In this document: positions 29,901 through 39,650 of the stretch, piece by piece
Numbering within the stretch: the stretch's first letter is position 1
Layout: every line of letters starts with the position of its first letter
Assembly (NCBI RefSeq): GCF_000282535.1
Contig: NZ_AKJC01000092.1
Coordinates: 1 to 58,665, forward strand
DNA: 58,665 bases
Origin: Pseudomonas sp. GM84
GTDB taxonomy: Bacteria > Pseudomonadota > Gammaproteobacteria > Pseudomonadales > Pseudomonadaceae
Direction: 5' to 3'
Position numbers and translations under genes: made by a program
The notes under the pieces: generated by a model
What the model was told of the DNA's origin: nothing
Seen by the model: the letters and a program-made list of their open reading frames with translations, nothing else
Databases searched by the model: none

Positions 29901-30751
29901 GCGCCGCGCAACTGGGGGGCATTGAGGCGAACCACGGCCTGCTGCAGCTGCCCTTTGCTCCAGTCGACCCAGAATTCGCCACCGGCGCGCAGTGCTTCTG
30001 CGTGCCACTGGCCCATCAGGCGAGGTGGCAGCCAGTTCGCCCAGTCGCTTTGCGGCAGGCTCAGGTATGCCTCGACCTGGCCATCGCGCCAGGCCTTGGC
30101 CGTTGCTCGGCTGCGCAGGTTGACCGCCAGCGGCTGCCCATCGGGCAAGGTCGCGCGCAGGTCGAGGGCCTGGCGCGAGGCGCCGGCTTGCAGGCCGAGG
30201 CTCACGTAGGTGAGGGTCAGCGGGTCTCGTTGCCAGGGATGCAGGGTGACCTGGCTGTCGAACACATCGATACGCCCCAGTTGGCGCAGGCGCTGCAGCA
30301 CCTCGGCCGGGTCCACAGGCGCGTCGTCTTTTTTCGGCAGGCCTTCGAGGGCCCAGGCGCCCTGCTCGTTCTCGCGCAGGATCAATTGCAGGCCACCGAG
30401 CTGGATATGCGCCAGGCGCAACTCGCGCGAGGTCAGGCTGGCCCACATGTCGGGCACCAGCTTCACCTCATCGAGGCGCAAGGCCGAGGCGCCCTCGCCC
30501 ACCTGCAGGTCCCGCACACGCAGCACCGGCGCCAGGCCACTCCAGCGACCTTCCAGGGCACCCACATGCACGGGCATGCCCAACGCCTGCTCGGCTTTGC
30601 TTTCAACGTCGGCACGGTACTCCGCCACCAGCGGTACCAGCTCGCGACCGAGGCTGACATACAACGCCACCAACACGGCCAACAGGGCGCAGATGCCCAG
30701 GCCCCAGCGGGTCAAGGCAACAAGAACGCGGGTCAGACGTCCCATGGCCAT
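26936..30751 (-). CDS. yhdP: YhdP-family AsmA-like phospholipid transport protein
   Basis: 1271 residues. One N-terminal membrane span (about 16-34, WGLGICALLAVLVALYVSL) is followed by a very long periplasmic beta-rich region (DUF3971) and an AsmA-like C-terminus (DFSDLFDKGLAYDRVKGLLVASDGVYVTREPITVTGPSSNFELDGTLDM, near 1150-1210). YhdP, TamB and YdbH form hydrophobic grooves that carry phospholipids to the outer membrane in E. coli. ATG at 30751 is only three bases after GGAGG, so ATG 30745 (nine bases) may be the true start. Between rng and the nitrilase-like gene. Confidence 0.93.
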   Translation of the reverse strand: MAMGRLTRVLVALTRWGLGICALLAVLVALYVSLGRELVPLVAEYRADVESKAEQALGMPVHVGALEGRWSGLAPVLRVRDLQVGEGASALRLDEVKLVPDMWASLTSRELRLAHIQLGGLQLILRENEQGAWALEGLPKKDDAPVDPAEVLQRLRQLGRIDVFDSQVTLHPWQRDPLTLTYVSLGLQAGASRQALDLRATLPDGQPLAVNLRSRATAKAWRDGQVEAYLSLPQSDWANWLPPRLMGQWHAEALRAGGEFWVDWSKGQLQQAVVRLNAPQLRGAYAERKAVTLDNLALSAWFQRQDQGFDVVVNSLAANIGKTRWETHLQLRQRPGQDPAGESWQLQADRLDLTPLTPLIDALAPLPEKLRAVVDGLKVTGAVRNVRLEVRPKAEGDQRLQFAANLEKVGFDAYHGAPAAGNVSGSISGDLGHGELRLDTDAFMLHLYPIFAKPWHYQKANARLTYALDKDGFTLIAPYLKVLGEEGRIAGDFLIRLLFTEGAESYMDLRVGLTEGDGRYTAKYLPEVLSPALDDWLRSAIVKGNVDQGYFQYQGSLNHGATPEARSISLFFKVRDAALDFQPGWPQVQHVDGDVLIEDSGVRIKASKGLLLDTKVTDISVDIPHVDGNQHSHLFLDGDFDGTLGDGLKILKEAPIGTGEIFAGWEGEGPLKGKVKLDIPLAHGQRPKVQVDFATNNARLKVAPPSLDLSRLKGDFSFDFDKGLSGKNIALQAFGKPVTAQITAEGQAGQMQTRINAKGQASLKALTDWLQFKQALPASGDLPYQLQVNLGSRDNSLSVSSSLKGLAIDLPAPFGKAAQDTRDTRFSMNLQGAERRFDVAYTDVARFTYAAPADKQGQGRGELLLGTGDAQLPAGEGLRVRGRLEKLDLAPWQEQMSRLAGNDPGGNARQNLQSVDLSIGQLKAFGMDLNQAVVRLARSGPAWNLRLDSKEVIGNARLPDAKAAAMNVRLQTLRLPAAEVTPAQPEEGPDPLATFDPRKVPALDLTIDKLYRGDDLYGNAALKLRPTARGVAAQDIELDFKGLHVDGSGGWEGNPGATSSWYKGRLDGKNLADILKAWGFAPTVTSRDFRLDVDGRWPGSPAWVGLKRFSGSMDAALRSGQFVEVEGSAQALRVFGLLNFNSIGRRLRLDFSDLFDKGLAYDRVKGLLVASDGVYVTREPITVTGPSSNFELDGTLDMVRDRIDAKLQVTLPVTNNLPLAALIVGAPAVGGALFLVDRLIGDRVSRFASVHYRVEGPWKEPRITFVKPFNK

Positions 30752-30833
30752 GGCCCTCCGGTTGGTTTATCCATGATGGCCGCTGGCGCCGCTTTTGCCA
30801 GCCCGGCCATCACGTGGTGTGCATCAGAAGGCC

Positions 30834-32291
30834 TCAGAGCAGCACCACATCGTATTGTTCCTGCGAGTACATCGACTCGACCTGGAAGCGGATGGTCCGG
30901 CCGATGAAGGCTTCCAGTTCTGCCACATTACCGGATTCTTCGTCGAGCAGACGGTCGACCACCTTCTGGTTGGCCAGTACCCGGTAGCCTTCGGCCTGAT
31001 AGGCGCGGGCTTCACGGAGAATCTCGCGGAAGATTTCGTAACAGATGGTTTCAGGCGTCTTCAGCTTGCCACGGCCCTGGCAGGCGACGCAGGGCTCGCA
31101 CAGGACCTGTTCGAGGCTTTCACGGGTGCGCTTGCGGGTCATCTGCACCAAACCCAGCTCGGTGATGCCGATGATGTTGGTCTTGGCGTGATCGCGCTCG
31201 AGCTGCTTCTCCAGGGTACGTAGCACCTGGCGCTGGTGCTCTTCGTCTTCCATGTCGATGAAGTCGATGATGATGATCCCGCCGATGTTGCGCAGGCGCA
31301 GCTGCCGGGCAATGGCGGTGGCCGCTTCGAGGTTGGTCTTGAAGATGGTCTCTTCGAGGTTGCGGTGGCCGACGAAGGCACCGGTGTTGACGTCGATGGT
31401 GGTCATCGCCTCAGCCGGATCGACCACCAGGTAGCCACCCGACTTGAGCGGCACCTTGCGCTCCAGTGCGCGCTGGATTTCGTCCTCGACCCCATACAAG
31501 TCAAAAATCGGGCGCTCGCCAGGGTAATGTTCCAGACGATCGGCAATCTCCGGCATCAATTCGCCGACGAACTGCGTGGTTTTCTGGAACGTCTCCCGCG
31601 AATCGATGCGAATCTTCTCGATCTTCGGGTTGACCAGGTCGCGCAGGGTGCGCAAGGCAAGGCCGAGGTCTTCGTAGATGACCGTGGGCGCGCCGCAGGT
31701 CTGGATCTGGCTGCCGATCTGCTCCCACAGGCGGCGCAGGTAGCGGATGTCCTGCAGGATTTCTTCGGCGCGCGCCCCCTCGGCGGCGGTACGCAGGATG
31801 AAACCGCCGGCGTCCTTGATGTTCTCGTTGTTCATGCAGTCGCTGACCACCTGCTTGAGGCGATCACGCTCGGCTTCGTCTTCGATCTTCAGGGAAATGC
31901 CGACATGGCTGCTGCGCGGCATGTACACCAGGTAGCGTGAGGGTATCGACAGCTGGGTGGTCAGGCGCGCGCCCTTGGTACCGATCGGGTCCTTGGTCAC
32001 CTGAACCACGAGGGCCTGGCCTTCATGTACCAGGGCAGTGATGGTCTCCACCGCCGAGCCTTCGCGCTGGGAAATTTCCGAGGCATGGATGAACGCCGCG
32101 CGCTCCAGGCCGATGTCGACGAACGCCGCCTGCATCCCCGGCAACACGCGTACAACCTTGCCTTTGTAGATATTGCCGACGATGCCGCGGCGCAGGGTGC
32201 GCTCCACATGCACTTCCTGCAGCACCCCGTTTTCCACCACCGCCACACGTGACTCCATCGGGGTGATGTTGATCAGGATCTCTTCACTCAT
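30834..32291 (-). CDS. rng: ribonuclease G
   Basis: 485 residues. S1 domain near 35-125 (GNIYKGKVVRVLPGMQAAFVDIGLERAAFIHASEI), RNase H-like and DNase I-like parts with catalytic Asp in TTIDVNTGAFVG and IIIDFIDM, and a zinc-link CEPCVACQG (tetramer-type Cys pair). The RNase E scaffold tail is absent, so this is Rng rather than Rne. It matures 5' ends of 16S rRNA and degrades some mRNAs. Downstream of maf in the mreBCD-maf-rng order. Confidence 0.96.
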   Translation of the reverse strand: MSEEILINITPMESRVAVVENGVLQEVHVERTLRRGIVGNIYKGKVVRVLPGMQAAFVDIGLERAAFIHASEISQREGSAVETITALVHEGQALVVQVTKDPIGTKGARLTTQLSIPSRYLVYMPRSSHVGISLKIEDEAERDRLKQVVSDCMNNENIKDAGGFILRTAAEGARAEEILQDIRYLRRLWEQIGSQIQTCGAPTVIYEDLGLALRTLRDLVNPKIEKIRIDSRETFQKTTQFVGELMPEIADRLEHYPGERPIFDLYGVEDEIQRALERKVPLKSGGYLVVDPAEAMTTIDVNTGAFVGHRNLEETIFKTNLEAATAIARQLRLRNIGGIIIIDFIDMEDEEHQRQVLRTLEKQLERDHAKTNIIGITELGLVQMTRKRTRESLEQVLCEPCVACQGRGKLKTPETICYEIFREILREARAYQAEGYRVLANQKVVDRLLDEESGNVAELEAFIGRTIRFQVESMYSQEQYDVVLL

Positions 32292-32359
32292 GGCAGGCTC
32301 TCGTCAAAGGTCTTCGGTAATGATGGATCGCACGTGCCAGGCTGGCTACCGCTGGTTTG

Positions 32360-32956
32360 TTACCTCTGGCAAAGCGCCGGTACCTGCCAGCAGGCGATAC
32401 CGAATTGGGCGAGCATGTCGGCCGTTTCACTCAAGGGCAGCCCGACCACTGCCGAGTAGCTGCCCTCAAGCCCGGTCACGAACACCGCGCCCAGGCCCTG
32501 GATGGCATAGCCCCCGGCCTTGTCCGCCGGTTCGCCGCTGGTCCAGTATCGTTGTGCTTCTGCTGTGCTGATCGGGCGAAAACGCACGTTGCTGCTGACA
32601 CACAGGCTCAGACTGCGCGAACCATCGCTCAGTGCTACCGCGGTCAGTACCTGATGCTCACGGCCCGCCAGCTCGGCCAGCATGGCCAAGGCATGTTCGC
32701 GGTTTTCCGGTTTGCCGAGAATACGACCATCGAGCACCACGGCCGTGTCCGCCCCAAGCACCACGGCCGGGCCGGCCAGGTTGGCGAGTCCGGCTTCGGC
32801 CTTGGCCAGGGCCAGGCGCTCGACGTAGGCCTCGGCGCTTTCGCCAGGCAGCGGGGTTTCATCGATCGGGGCAGTGGTGACCGTGAACGGCACGCCAATC
32901 TGGGTCAGCAGTTCACGCCGACGGGGGGAGCCGGAGGCCAGGTAAAGTGGGTTCAT
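32360..32956 (-). CDS. Maf-type nucleoside triphosphate pyrophosphatase
   Basis: 198 residues starting [21 protein letters not shown], the Maf signature. [28 protein letters not shown] and [30 protein letters not shown] complete the fold. YhdE-type Maf proteins hydrolyse dTTP/UTP and modified forms and act as house-cleaning enzymes; overexpression blocks septation in B. subtilis. AGGGAGATGTCTGC precedes the ATG. Sits between mreD and rng. Confidence 0.94.
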   Translation of the reverse strand: MNPLYLASGSPRRRELLTQIGVPFTVTTAPIDETPLPGESAEAYVERLALAKAEAGLANLAGPAVVLGADTAVVLDGRILGKPENREHALAMLAELAGREHQVLTAVALSDGSRSLSLCVSSNVRFRPISTAEAQRYWTSGEPADKAGGYAIQGLGAVFVTGLEGSYSAVVGLPLSETADMLAQFGIACWQVPALCQR

Positions 32957-32989
32957 GCAGACATCTCCCTGTCAGTCGCGGCAGCGCCG

Positions 32990-33481
32990 TCAGTTGATAT
33001 GCAAGCGCCGGCGCAAGTCGCGCAGGGCAAAACTGATCCATGGCCAGAGCAAGGCGCTGATCACCGCCGACCAGACCAGTGCCAGGGTCGGCAAGCGGTT
33101 GCCGGTGAGCGCGCTGAGCCACAGCTGGATGAGCTGGGCGATACCGAAGATCACCAGAATCACCAGGCACTGCTGCCACATCGGGAACATGCGCAAGCGC
33201 TGCTGCAGGGACAGCACCAGGAAGGTGATCAGGGTGAGGATCAGGGCGTTCTGCCCGAGCAGGGTGCCGTACAGCACATCCTCGGCCAGCCCCAGCACGA
33301 AGGCGGTGGTCATGCCGACCTTGTTCGGCACCATGAGCGTCCAGAACGACACCAACAGCGCCAGCCACATGGGCCGGAACACTTCGAGGAACTGGGGCAT
33401 GGGCGAAACGCTGAGCAGCAGGCCGATGGCGAACGTCAGCCAGATGACCCAACCGTGGTTACGGCGCGACTTGGCCATCAT
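32990..33481 (-). CDS. mreD: rod shape-determining protein MreD
   Basis: 163 residues, five or six hydrophobic segments, starting MMAKSRRNHGWVIWLTFAIGLLLSVSPMP. It is the inner-membrane partner of MreC in the elongasome. Family stretches include RPMWLALLVSFWTLMVPNKVGMTTAFVLGLAEDVLYGTLLG. The start codon overlaps the mreC stop (ATGA). Confidence 0.93.
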   Translation of the reverse strand: MMAKSRRNHGWVIWLTFAIGLLLSVSPMPQFLEVFRPMWLALLVSFWTLMVPNKVGMTTAFVLGLAEDVLYGTLLGQNALILTLITFLVLSLQQRLRMFPMWQQCLVILVIFGIAQLIQLWLSALTGNRLPTLALVWSAVISALLWPWISFALRDLRRRLHIN

Positions 33482-34509
33482 TGCCTCCGAGGATGAGCCG
33501 GCGCTGCGGGCGCCGGGGCTGGGCTGGCGGGGACGGCTGCCGGAGCCGGCGCCGCCGCGGCGGGGGCCGGAGCGCTGGCAGGCGCGGCCTGCTCGCCATT
33601 GGCGGCAGGTGGGGTCAGGCTCGTCGCGCCCTTGCGGTCAGCTTCTTCCTGGGCGATCGCGGCGTCGGTGGCGCGCTGCTCCGGCGTGCGTCGGTCGCTG
33701 AACACCAGCAGCATGTAGCGGCTGCGGTTGAGCGCGGCGGTTGGGATGGCGCGAACGATGGCGAAGGGCTGGCCGGAGTCGTGGATCACTTCGTTGACCG
33801 TGGCCACCGGGTAGCCGGCCGGGAAGCGCTGGCCCATGCCGGAGCTCACCAGCAGGTCGCCTTCCTTGATGTCGGCCGTGTCGGCCACGTGACGCAACTC
33901 CAGGCGCTCCGGGTTGCCGGTGCCGCTGGCGATGGCGCGCAGGCCGTTGCGGTTGACCTGCACCGGAATGCTGTGAGTAGTGTCGGTGAGCAGCAGCACG
34001 CGCGAGGTGTACGGCATCAGCTCGACCACCTGGCCCATCAGGCCGCGGGCATCGAGCACCGGCTGGCCGAGGAACACGCCATCGCGCTCGCCTTTGTTGA
34101 TCAGGATACGGTGGGTGAACGGGTTGGGATCGACCCCGATGAGTTCGGCCACTTCAACCTTTTCATTGACCAGCGCCGAGGAGTTGAGCAGCTCGCGCAG
34201 GCGCACGTTCTGCTCGGTCAGGGCCGCCAGCTTCTGCAGGCGCCCCTGCAGCAGCAGGGCCTCGGTCTTGAGCTTTTCGTTTTCCGCGATCAGTTCGGTA
34301 CGGCTGCCGAACTGGCCGGCCACACCTTGCCACATGCGCTGTGGCAGGTCGGTGATCCAGTACGACTCCATCAGCACCAGCCCCATCTGGCTGCGCACCG
34401 GCTTGAGCACGTCAAAACGCGCATCCACCACCATCAGCGCGACCGACAGCACCACCAATACCAGCAGGCGAACGCCCAGCGAAGGGCCCTTGGAGAAAAG
34501 CGGTTTAAT
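33478..34509 (-). CDS. mreC: cell shape-determining protein MreC, probably starting at ATT
   Basis: 343 residues if translation begins at ATT (34509), giving IKPLFSKGPSLGVRLL before the membrane helix LVLVVLSVALMVV. No ATG, GTG or TTG lies between the upstream in-frame TGA and that helix; the first usual start, TTG at 34458, would begin inside the membrane span. GAGGAA lies six bases before the ATT. Periplasmic coiled coil (about 75-110) and two beta domains follow; the last 55 residues are very rich in Ala and Pro, an extension probably disordered. MreC links cytoplasmic MreB to PBP2-RodA. Confidence 0.93.
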   Translation of the reverse strand: MKPLFSKGPSLGVRLLVLVVLSVALMVVDARFDVLKPVRSQMGLVLMESYWITDLPQRMWQGVAGQFGSRTELIAENEKLKTEALLLQGRLQKLAALTEQNVRLRELLNSSALVNEKVEVAELIGVDPNPFTHRILINKGERDGVFLGQPVLDARGLMGQVVELMPYTSRVLLLTDTTHSIPVQVNRNGLRAIASGTGNPERLELRHVADTADIKEGDLLVSSGMGQRFPAGYPVATVNEVIHDSGQPFAIVRAIPTAALNRSRYMLLVFSDRRTPEQRATDAAIAQEEADRKGATSLTPPAANGEQAAPASAPAPAAAAPAPAAVPASPAPAPAAPAHPRRQ

Positions 34510-34617
34510 GGGCCGTTCCTCGTGGACGACTCAGGAGGTCATTGGACATGGAAAAACGCACCAGCCTGGTTGCGGGTTGACGGAAACGACGCCCGGAAGG
34601 ACGCCAGCCCAGCGCAT

Positions 34618-34644
34618 ACAGGTAGCACTGCGCGTGCTACCTGT
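34618..34644 (-). other. stem-loop in the mreB-mreC gap
   Basis: ACAGGTAGCAC and GTGCTACCTGT form a perfect 11-bp stem with a 5-base loop. No U-run follows on the minus strand, so it is more likely an mRNA stabiliser or partial attenuator than a full terminator. It would help keep MreB in excess over MreC and MreD. Confidence 0.6.
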
Positions 34645-34671
34645 AAACCGGGTACTCGAAAGCTGCGGATA

Positions 34672-35868
<1,197 letters not shown>

Positions 35869-35913
35869 TCATCACGGACCCTTTTCCGTTCTTTGTTTCC
35901 CCTGGAGATTCCC

Positions 35914-36201
35914 ATGGCGCTTGAACGCTGCGACGTGGAAAAGATCGCCCATCTGGCCCGCCTGGGCCTGCATGAAGGCGAACTGCCACGCATTACCGAC
36001 GCCCTGAACAGCATTCTCGGCCTGGTCGACCAGATGCAAGCGGTCGACACCACCGGCATCGAGCCCCTGGCCCACCCCCTGGAGGCCAGCCAGCGCCTGC
36101 GCCCGGACCAGGTCACCGAAAGCAACCAGCGCGACGCCTACCAGGCTATCGCACCCTCGACCGAAAGCGGTCTGTACCTGGTTCCCAAAGTCATCGAGTA
36201 A
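35914..36201 (+). CDS. gatC: Asp-tRNA(Asn)/Glu-tRNA(Gln) amidotransferase subunit C
   Basis: 95 residues, start [19 protein letters not shown], with CCTGGAGATTCCC before the ATG. GatC wraps around and stabilises the GatA-GatB interface. The divergent region to mreB is 204 bp; gatA follows after 15 bp. The three gat genes form one transcript. Confidence 0.95.
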   Translation: MALERCDVEKIAHLARLGLHEGELPRITDALNSILGLVDQMQAVDTTGIEPLAHPLEASQRLRPDQVTESNQRDAYQAIAPSTESGLYLVPKVIE

Positions 36202-36216
36202 GGGATAGAGCCTGCC

Positions 36217-37668
36217 ATGCATCAATTGACCCTGGCCGAGATCGCCCGCGGACTCGCCGACAAGTCGTTTTCTTCCGAAGAGCTGACCGGCGCCCTGCTG
36301 GCGCGTATCAAGCAGCTCGACCCGCAACTCAACAGCTTCATCAGCGTCACCGAGGAGCTGGCCCTGGGCCAGGCCCGTGCCGCCGACGCCCGTCGCGCCG
36401 CTGGCGAGACCGGCACGCTGCTGGGTGCACCCATCGCCCACAAGGACCTGTTCTGCACCAACGGCGTACGCACCAGCTGCGGCTCGAAGATGCTCGACAA
36501 CTTCAAGGCGCCGTATGACGCCACCGTGGTCGCCAAGCTGGCCGAAGCCGGCATGGTCACCCTGGGCAAGACCAACATGGACGAGTTCGCCATGGGCTCG
36601 GCCAACGAGTCCAGCCACTACGGCGCGGTGAAGAACCCGTGGAACCTGGAGCACGTGCCCGGCGGCTCGTCCGGCGGCTCTGCCGCGGCCGTGGCTGCGC
36701 GCCTGCTGCCGGTCACCACCGGCACCGACACCGGCGGCTCGATCCGCCAGCCGGCTGCCCTGACCAACCTCACCGGCCTGAAACCGACGTACGGTCGTGT
36801 TTCGCGCTGGGGCATGATCGCCTACGCCTCCAGTCTCGACCAGGGCGGCCCACTGGCCCGCACTGCCGAAGACTGCGCCCTGCTGCTGCAAGGCATGGCC
36901 GGCTTCGATGCCAAGGACTCCACCAGCATCGACGAACCGGTGCCGGACTACAGCGCCAACCTCAATGCCTCGCTGCAGGGCCTGCGCATCGGCCTGCCGA
37001 AGGAGTACTTCGGTGCCGGCCTCGACCCGCGCATCGCCGAACTGGTACAGGCCAGCGTCAAGGAGCTGGAAAAGCTCGGCGCGGTGGTCAAGGAAATCAG
37101 CCTGCCGAACATGCAGCACGCCATTCCGGCGTACTACGTGATCGCGCCCGCCGAAGCCTCGTCCAACCTGTCGCGCTTCGACGGCGTGCGCTTCGGCTAC
37201 CGCTGCGAAGAGCCGAAAGACCTCACCGACCTGTACAAGCGCTCCCGTGGCGAAGGCTTCGGCGCCGAAGTGCAGCGACGCATCATGGTCGGCACCTACG
37301 CCCTGTCGGCTGGCTACTATGATGCCTACTACGTCAAGGCACAGCAGATTCGCCGCCTGATCAAGAACGACTTCATGGCCGCCTTCGAAGGCGTCGACCT
37401 GATCCTCGGCCCGACCACGCCGAACCCGGCCTGGAAGCTCGGCGCCAAGAGCAGCGACCCGGTCGCCGCCTACCTTGAAGACGTCTACACCATCACCGCC
37501 AACCTGGCGGGCCTGCCGGGCCTGTCGATGCCAGCCGGCTTCGTCGATGGCCTGCCGGTCGGCGTGCAGCTGCTGGCCCCGTACTTCCAGGAAGGCCGCC
37601 TGCTCAACGTCGCGCACCGTTACCAGCAAGTCACCGACTGGCACACCCGCGCCCCTAACGGCTTCTGA
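36217..37668 (+). CDS. gatA: Asp-tRNA(Asn)/Glu-tRNA(Gln) amidotransferase subunit A
   Basis: 483 residues, an amidase-signature glutaminase that releases ammonia for GatB. The Lys-cisSer-Ser triad is visible at about K76 (PIAHKDLF), S151 ([14 protein letters not shown]) and S175 ([12 protein letters not shown]). In pseudomonads GatCAB mainly makes Asn-tRNA(Asn) by transamidation. It lies between gatC and gatB with short gaps (15 and 11 bp). Confidence 0.97.
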   Translation: MHQLTLAEIARGLADKSFSSEELTGALLARIKQLDPQLNSFISVTEELALGQARAADARRAAGETGTLLGAPIAHKDLFCTNGVRTSCGSKMLDNFKAPYDATVVAKLAEAGMVTLGKTNMDEFAMGSANESSHYGAVKNPWNLEHVPGGSSGGSAAAVAARLLPVTTGTDTGGSIRQPAALTNLTGLKPTYGRVSRWGMIAYASSLDQGGPLARTAEDCALLLQGMAGFDAKDSTSIDEPVPDYSANLNASLQGLRIGLPKEYFGAGLDPRIAELVQASVKELEKLGAVVKEISLPNMQHAIPAYYVIAPAEASSNLSRFDGVRFGYRCEEPKDLTDLYKRSRGEGFGAEVQRRIMVGTYALSAGYYDAYYVKAQQIRRLIKNDFMAAFEGVDLILGPTTPNPAWKLGAKSSDPVAAYLEDVYTITANLAGLPGLSMPAGFVDGLPVGVQLLAPYFQEGRLLNVAHRYQQVTDWHTRAPNGF

Positions 37669-37679
37669 GGAATTCACAC

Positions 37680-39125
37680 ATGCAATGGGAAGTTGTGATC
37701 GGGCTGGAGATTCATACCCAGCTGGCCACCCAGTCGAAGATCTTCTCCGGCAGCGCCACCACCTTCGGTTCCGAGCCGAACACCCAGGCCAGCCTGGTTG
37801 ACCTGGGGATGCCCGGCGTATTGCCGGTGCTGAACCAGGAAGCCGTGCGCATGGCCTGCATGTTCGGCCTGGCGATCGATGCCGAGATCGGCAAGCGCAA
37901 CGTGTTCGCGCGCAAGAACTACTTCTACCCGGACCTGCCCAAGGGCTACCAGATCAGCCAGATGGACCTGCCGATCGTCGGCAAGGGCCACCTGGACATC
38001 GCCCTGGAAGACGGCACCATCAAGCGCATCGGCGTGACCCGTGCGCACCTGGAAGAAGACGCCGGCAAGAGCCTGCACGAAGACTTCAGCGGTTCCACCG
38101 GTATCGACCTGAACCGTGCCGGCACGCCGCTGCTGGAAATCGTCTCCGAACCGGACATGCGCAGCGCCAAGGAAGCCGTGGCCTACGTCAAGGCGATCCA
38201 TGCCCTGGTGCGCTACCTGGGCATCTGTGACGGCAACATGGCCGAAGGCTCGCTGCGTTGCGACTGCAACGTCTCGATCCGGCCAAAAGGCCAGACCGAG
38301 TTCGGCACCCGCTGCGAGATCAAGAACGTCAACTCGTTCCGCTTCATCGAGCGCGCCATCAACAGCGAGATCCAGCGCCAGATCGACCTGATCGAGGACG
38401 GCGGCAAGGTCATTCAGGAAACCCGCCTGTACGACCCGAACAAGGACGAGACCCGCTCGATGCGCAGCAAGGAGGAAGCCAACGACTACCGTTACTTCCC
38501 CGACCCGGACCTGCTACCGGTGGTCATCGAGGACAGCTTCCTGGAGACCATCCGCGCCGGCTTGCCGGAGCTGCCGCCGCAGAAGGTCGAGCGCTTCCAG
38601 AGCCAGTACGGTCTGTCGGCCTACGACGCCAACGTGCTGGCCTCCAGCCGTGAACAGGCAGACTACTTCGAGCAGGTGGTGAAGATTGGCGGCGACGCCA
38701 AGCTGGCCGCCAACTGGGTCATGGTCGAGCTGGGCAGCTTGCTGAACAAGCTGGGCATCGAGATCGACCAGTCGCCGGTCAGCGCCGAGCAGCTCGGTGG
38801 CATGTTGCTGCGCATCCGCGACAACACCATCAGCGGCAAGATCGCCAAGACCGTATTCGAGGCCATGGCCGCCGGTGAAGGCGATGCCGACAGCATCATC
38901 GAAAGCAAAGGCCTGAAGCAGGTCACCGACACCGGTGCGATCGACAAGATGCTCGACGAGATGCTCGCCGCCAACGCCGAGCAGGTCGAACAGTACCGTG
39001 CGGCCGACGAGGCCAAGCGCGGCAAGATGTTCGGCTTCTTCGTCGGCCAGGCGATGAAGGCCTCCAAAGGCAAGGCCAACCCGGGGCAAGTGAACCAATT
39101 GCTCAAGGCCAAGCTCGAAGGGTGA
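37680..39125 (+). CDS. gatB: Asp-tRNA(Asn)/Glu-tRNA(Gln) amidotransferase subunit B
   Basis: 481 residues starting [24 protein letters not shown]. The cradle domain binds and phosphorylates mischarged tRNA; signatures are [28 protein letters not shown] and [14 protein letters not shown]. The C-terminal YqeY/tail region (about 390-480, [22 protein letters not shown]) contacts the tRNA elbow. TGAGGAATTCACAC precedes the ATG. Confidence 0.97.
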   Translation: MQWEVVIGLEIHTQLATQSKIFSGSATTFGSEPNTQASLVDLGMPGVLPVLNQEAVRMACMFGLAIDAEIGKRNVFARKNYFYPDLPKGYQISQMDLPIVGKGHLDIALEDGTIKRIGVTRAHLEEDAGKSLHEDFSGSTGIDLNRAGTPLLEIVSEPDMRSAKEAVAYVKAIHALVRYLGICDGNMAEGSLRCDCNVSIRPKGQTEFGTRCEIKNVNSFRFIERAINSEIQRQIDLIEDGGKVIQETRLYDPNKDETRSMRSKEEANDYRYFPDPDLLPVVIEDSFLETIRAGLPELPPQKVERFQSQYGLSAYDANVLASSREQADYFEQVVKIGGDAKLAANWVMVELGSLLNKLGIEIDQSPVSAEQLGGMLLRIRDNTISGKIAKTVFEAMAAGEGDADSIIESKGLKQVTDTGAIDKMLDEMLAANAEQVEQYRAADEAKRGKMFGFFVGQAMKASKGKANPGQVNQLLKAKLEG

Positions 39126-39155
39126 GCTGAAAAGGCGGCGAGGGCTTTACCCTCG

Positions 39156-39214
39156 ATCGCCGGCAAGCCAGCTCCCACAGGTAATGCGCCTGTGGGAGCC
39201 GGCTTGCCGGCGAT
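39156..39214. repeat. REP pair, class A
   Basis: Arms 39156-39181 and 39189-39214 (26 bp, one mismatch) around a 7-bp spacer. The short spacer makes this one compact hairpin immediately downstream of gatB, probably ending or protecting the gatCAB transcript. Confidence 0.9.
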
Positions 39215-39256
39215 GGGCCGCACAGCGGCCCCAACAGCAGCACCGGAGCATCCGAC

Positions 39257-39631
39257 TTGCTAAAACGATCCCTCGCCTCGCTGGCCCTCTTTTCCCTCCT
39301 GGCCGGCTGCGCCAGCCATGACGTCGATCCCAGCGGTTACGACAAGACCGGCACCGCCTCGTATTACGGTTCTCGCCACCACGGCAAACGCACCGCCAGC
39401 GGCGAAGCCTTCAATCAGAACGGCCTCACCGCCGCCCACCGCTCCCTGCCCTTCGGCAGCCGGGTGCTGGTCACCAACCTCGCCAACAAACGCAGCGTGG
39501 TCGTCCGCATCAACGACCGCGGCCCCCACACCCGTGGCCGATTGATTGACCTGTCACGGGCTGCGGCAGAAAAAATCGGCATGGTCCGTAGCGGAACGGC
39601 GCGCGTCCGGGTACAAGGTCTGAGCGACTGA
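39257..39631 (+). CDS. RlpA-like septal ring lipoprotein (DPBB domain)
   Basis: 124 residues starting at TTG (39257); lipobox LLAGC with Cys about residue 18. The double-psi beta-barrel includes [60 protein letters not shown], with the catalytic-type His and the Asp of NDRGP. No SPOR domain follows, so it is shorter than true RlpA, which cleaves denuded peptidoglycan at septa. Probably a small outer-membrane lytic transglycosylase. The antiporter starts 20 bp later. Confidence 0.88.
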   Translation: MLKRSLASLALFSLLAGCASHDVDPSGYDKTGTASYYGSRHHGKRTASGEAFNQNGLTAAHRSLPFGSRVLVTNLANKRSVVVRINDRGPHTRGRLIDLSRAAAEKIGMVRSGTARVRVQGLSD

Positions 39632-39650
39632 CGCCACTGGAGCCCCGACC

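Noticed and set aside
28682..30907. Long plus-strand open frame opposite yhdP
   Set aside because: Composition is that of an antisense shadow (Gln, His and Ala-rich); yhdP on the other strand shows clear family features across the same region.
35872..37677. Minus-strand open frame opposite gatC and gatA
   Set aside because: Covers two strongly conserved genes and has no recognisable protein features.
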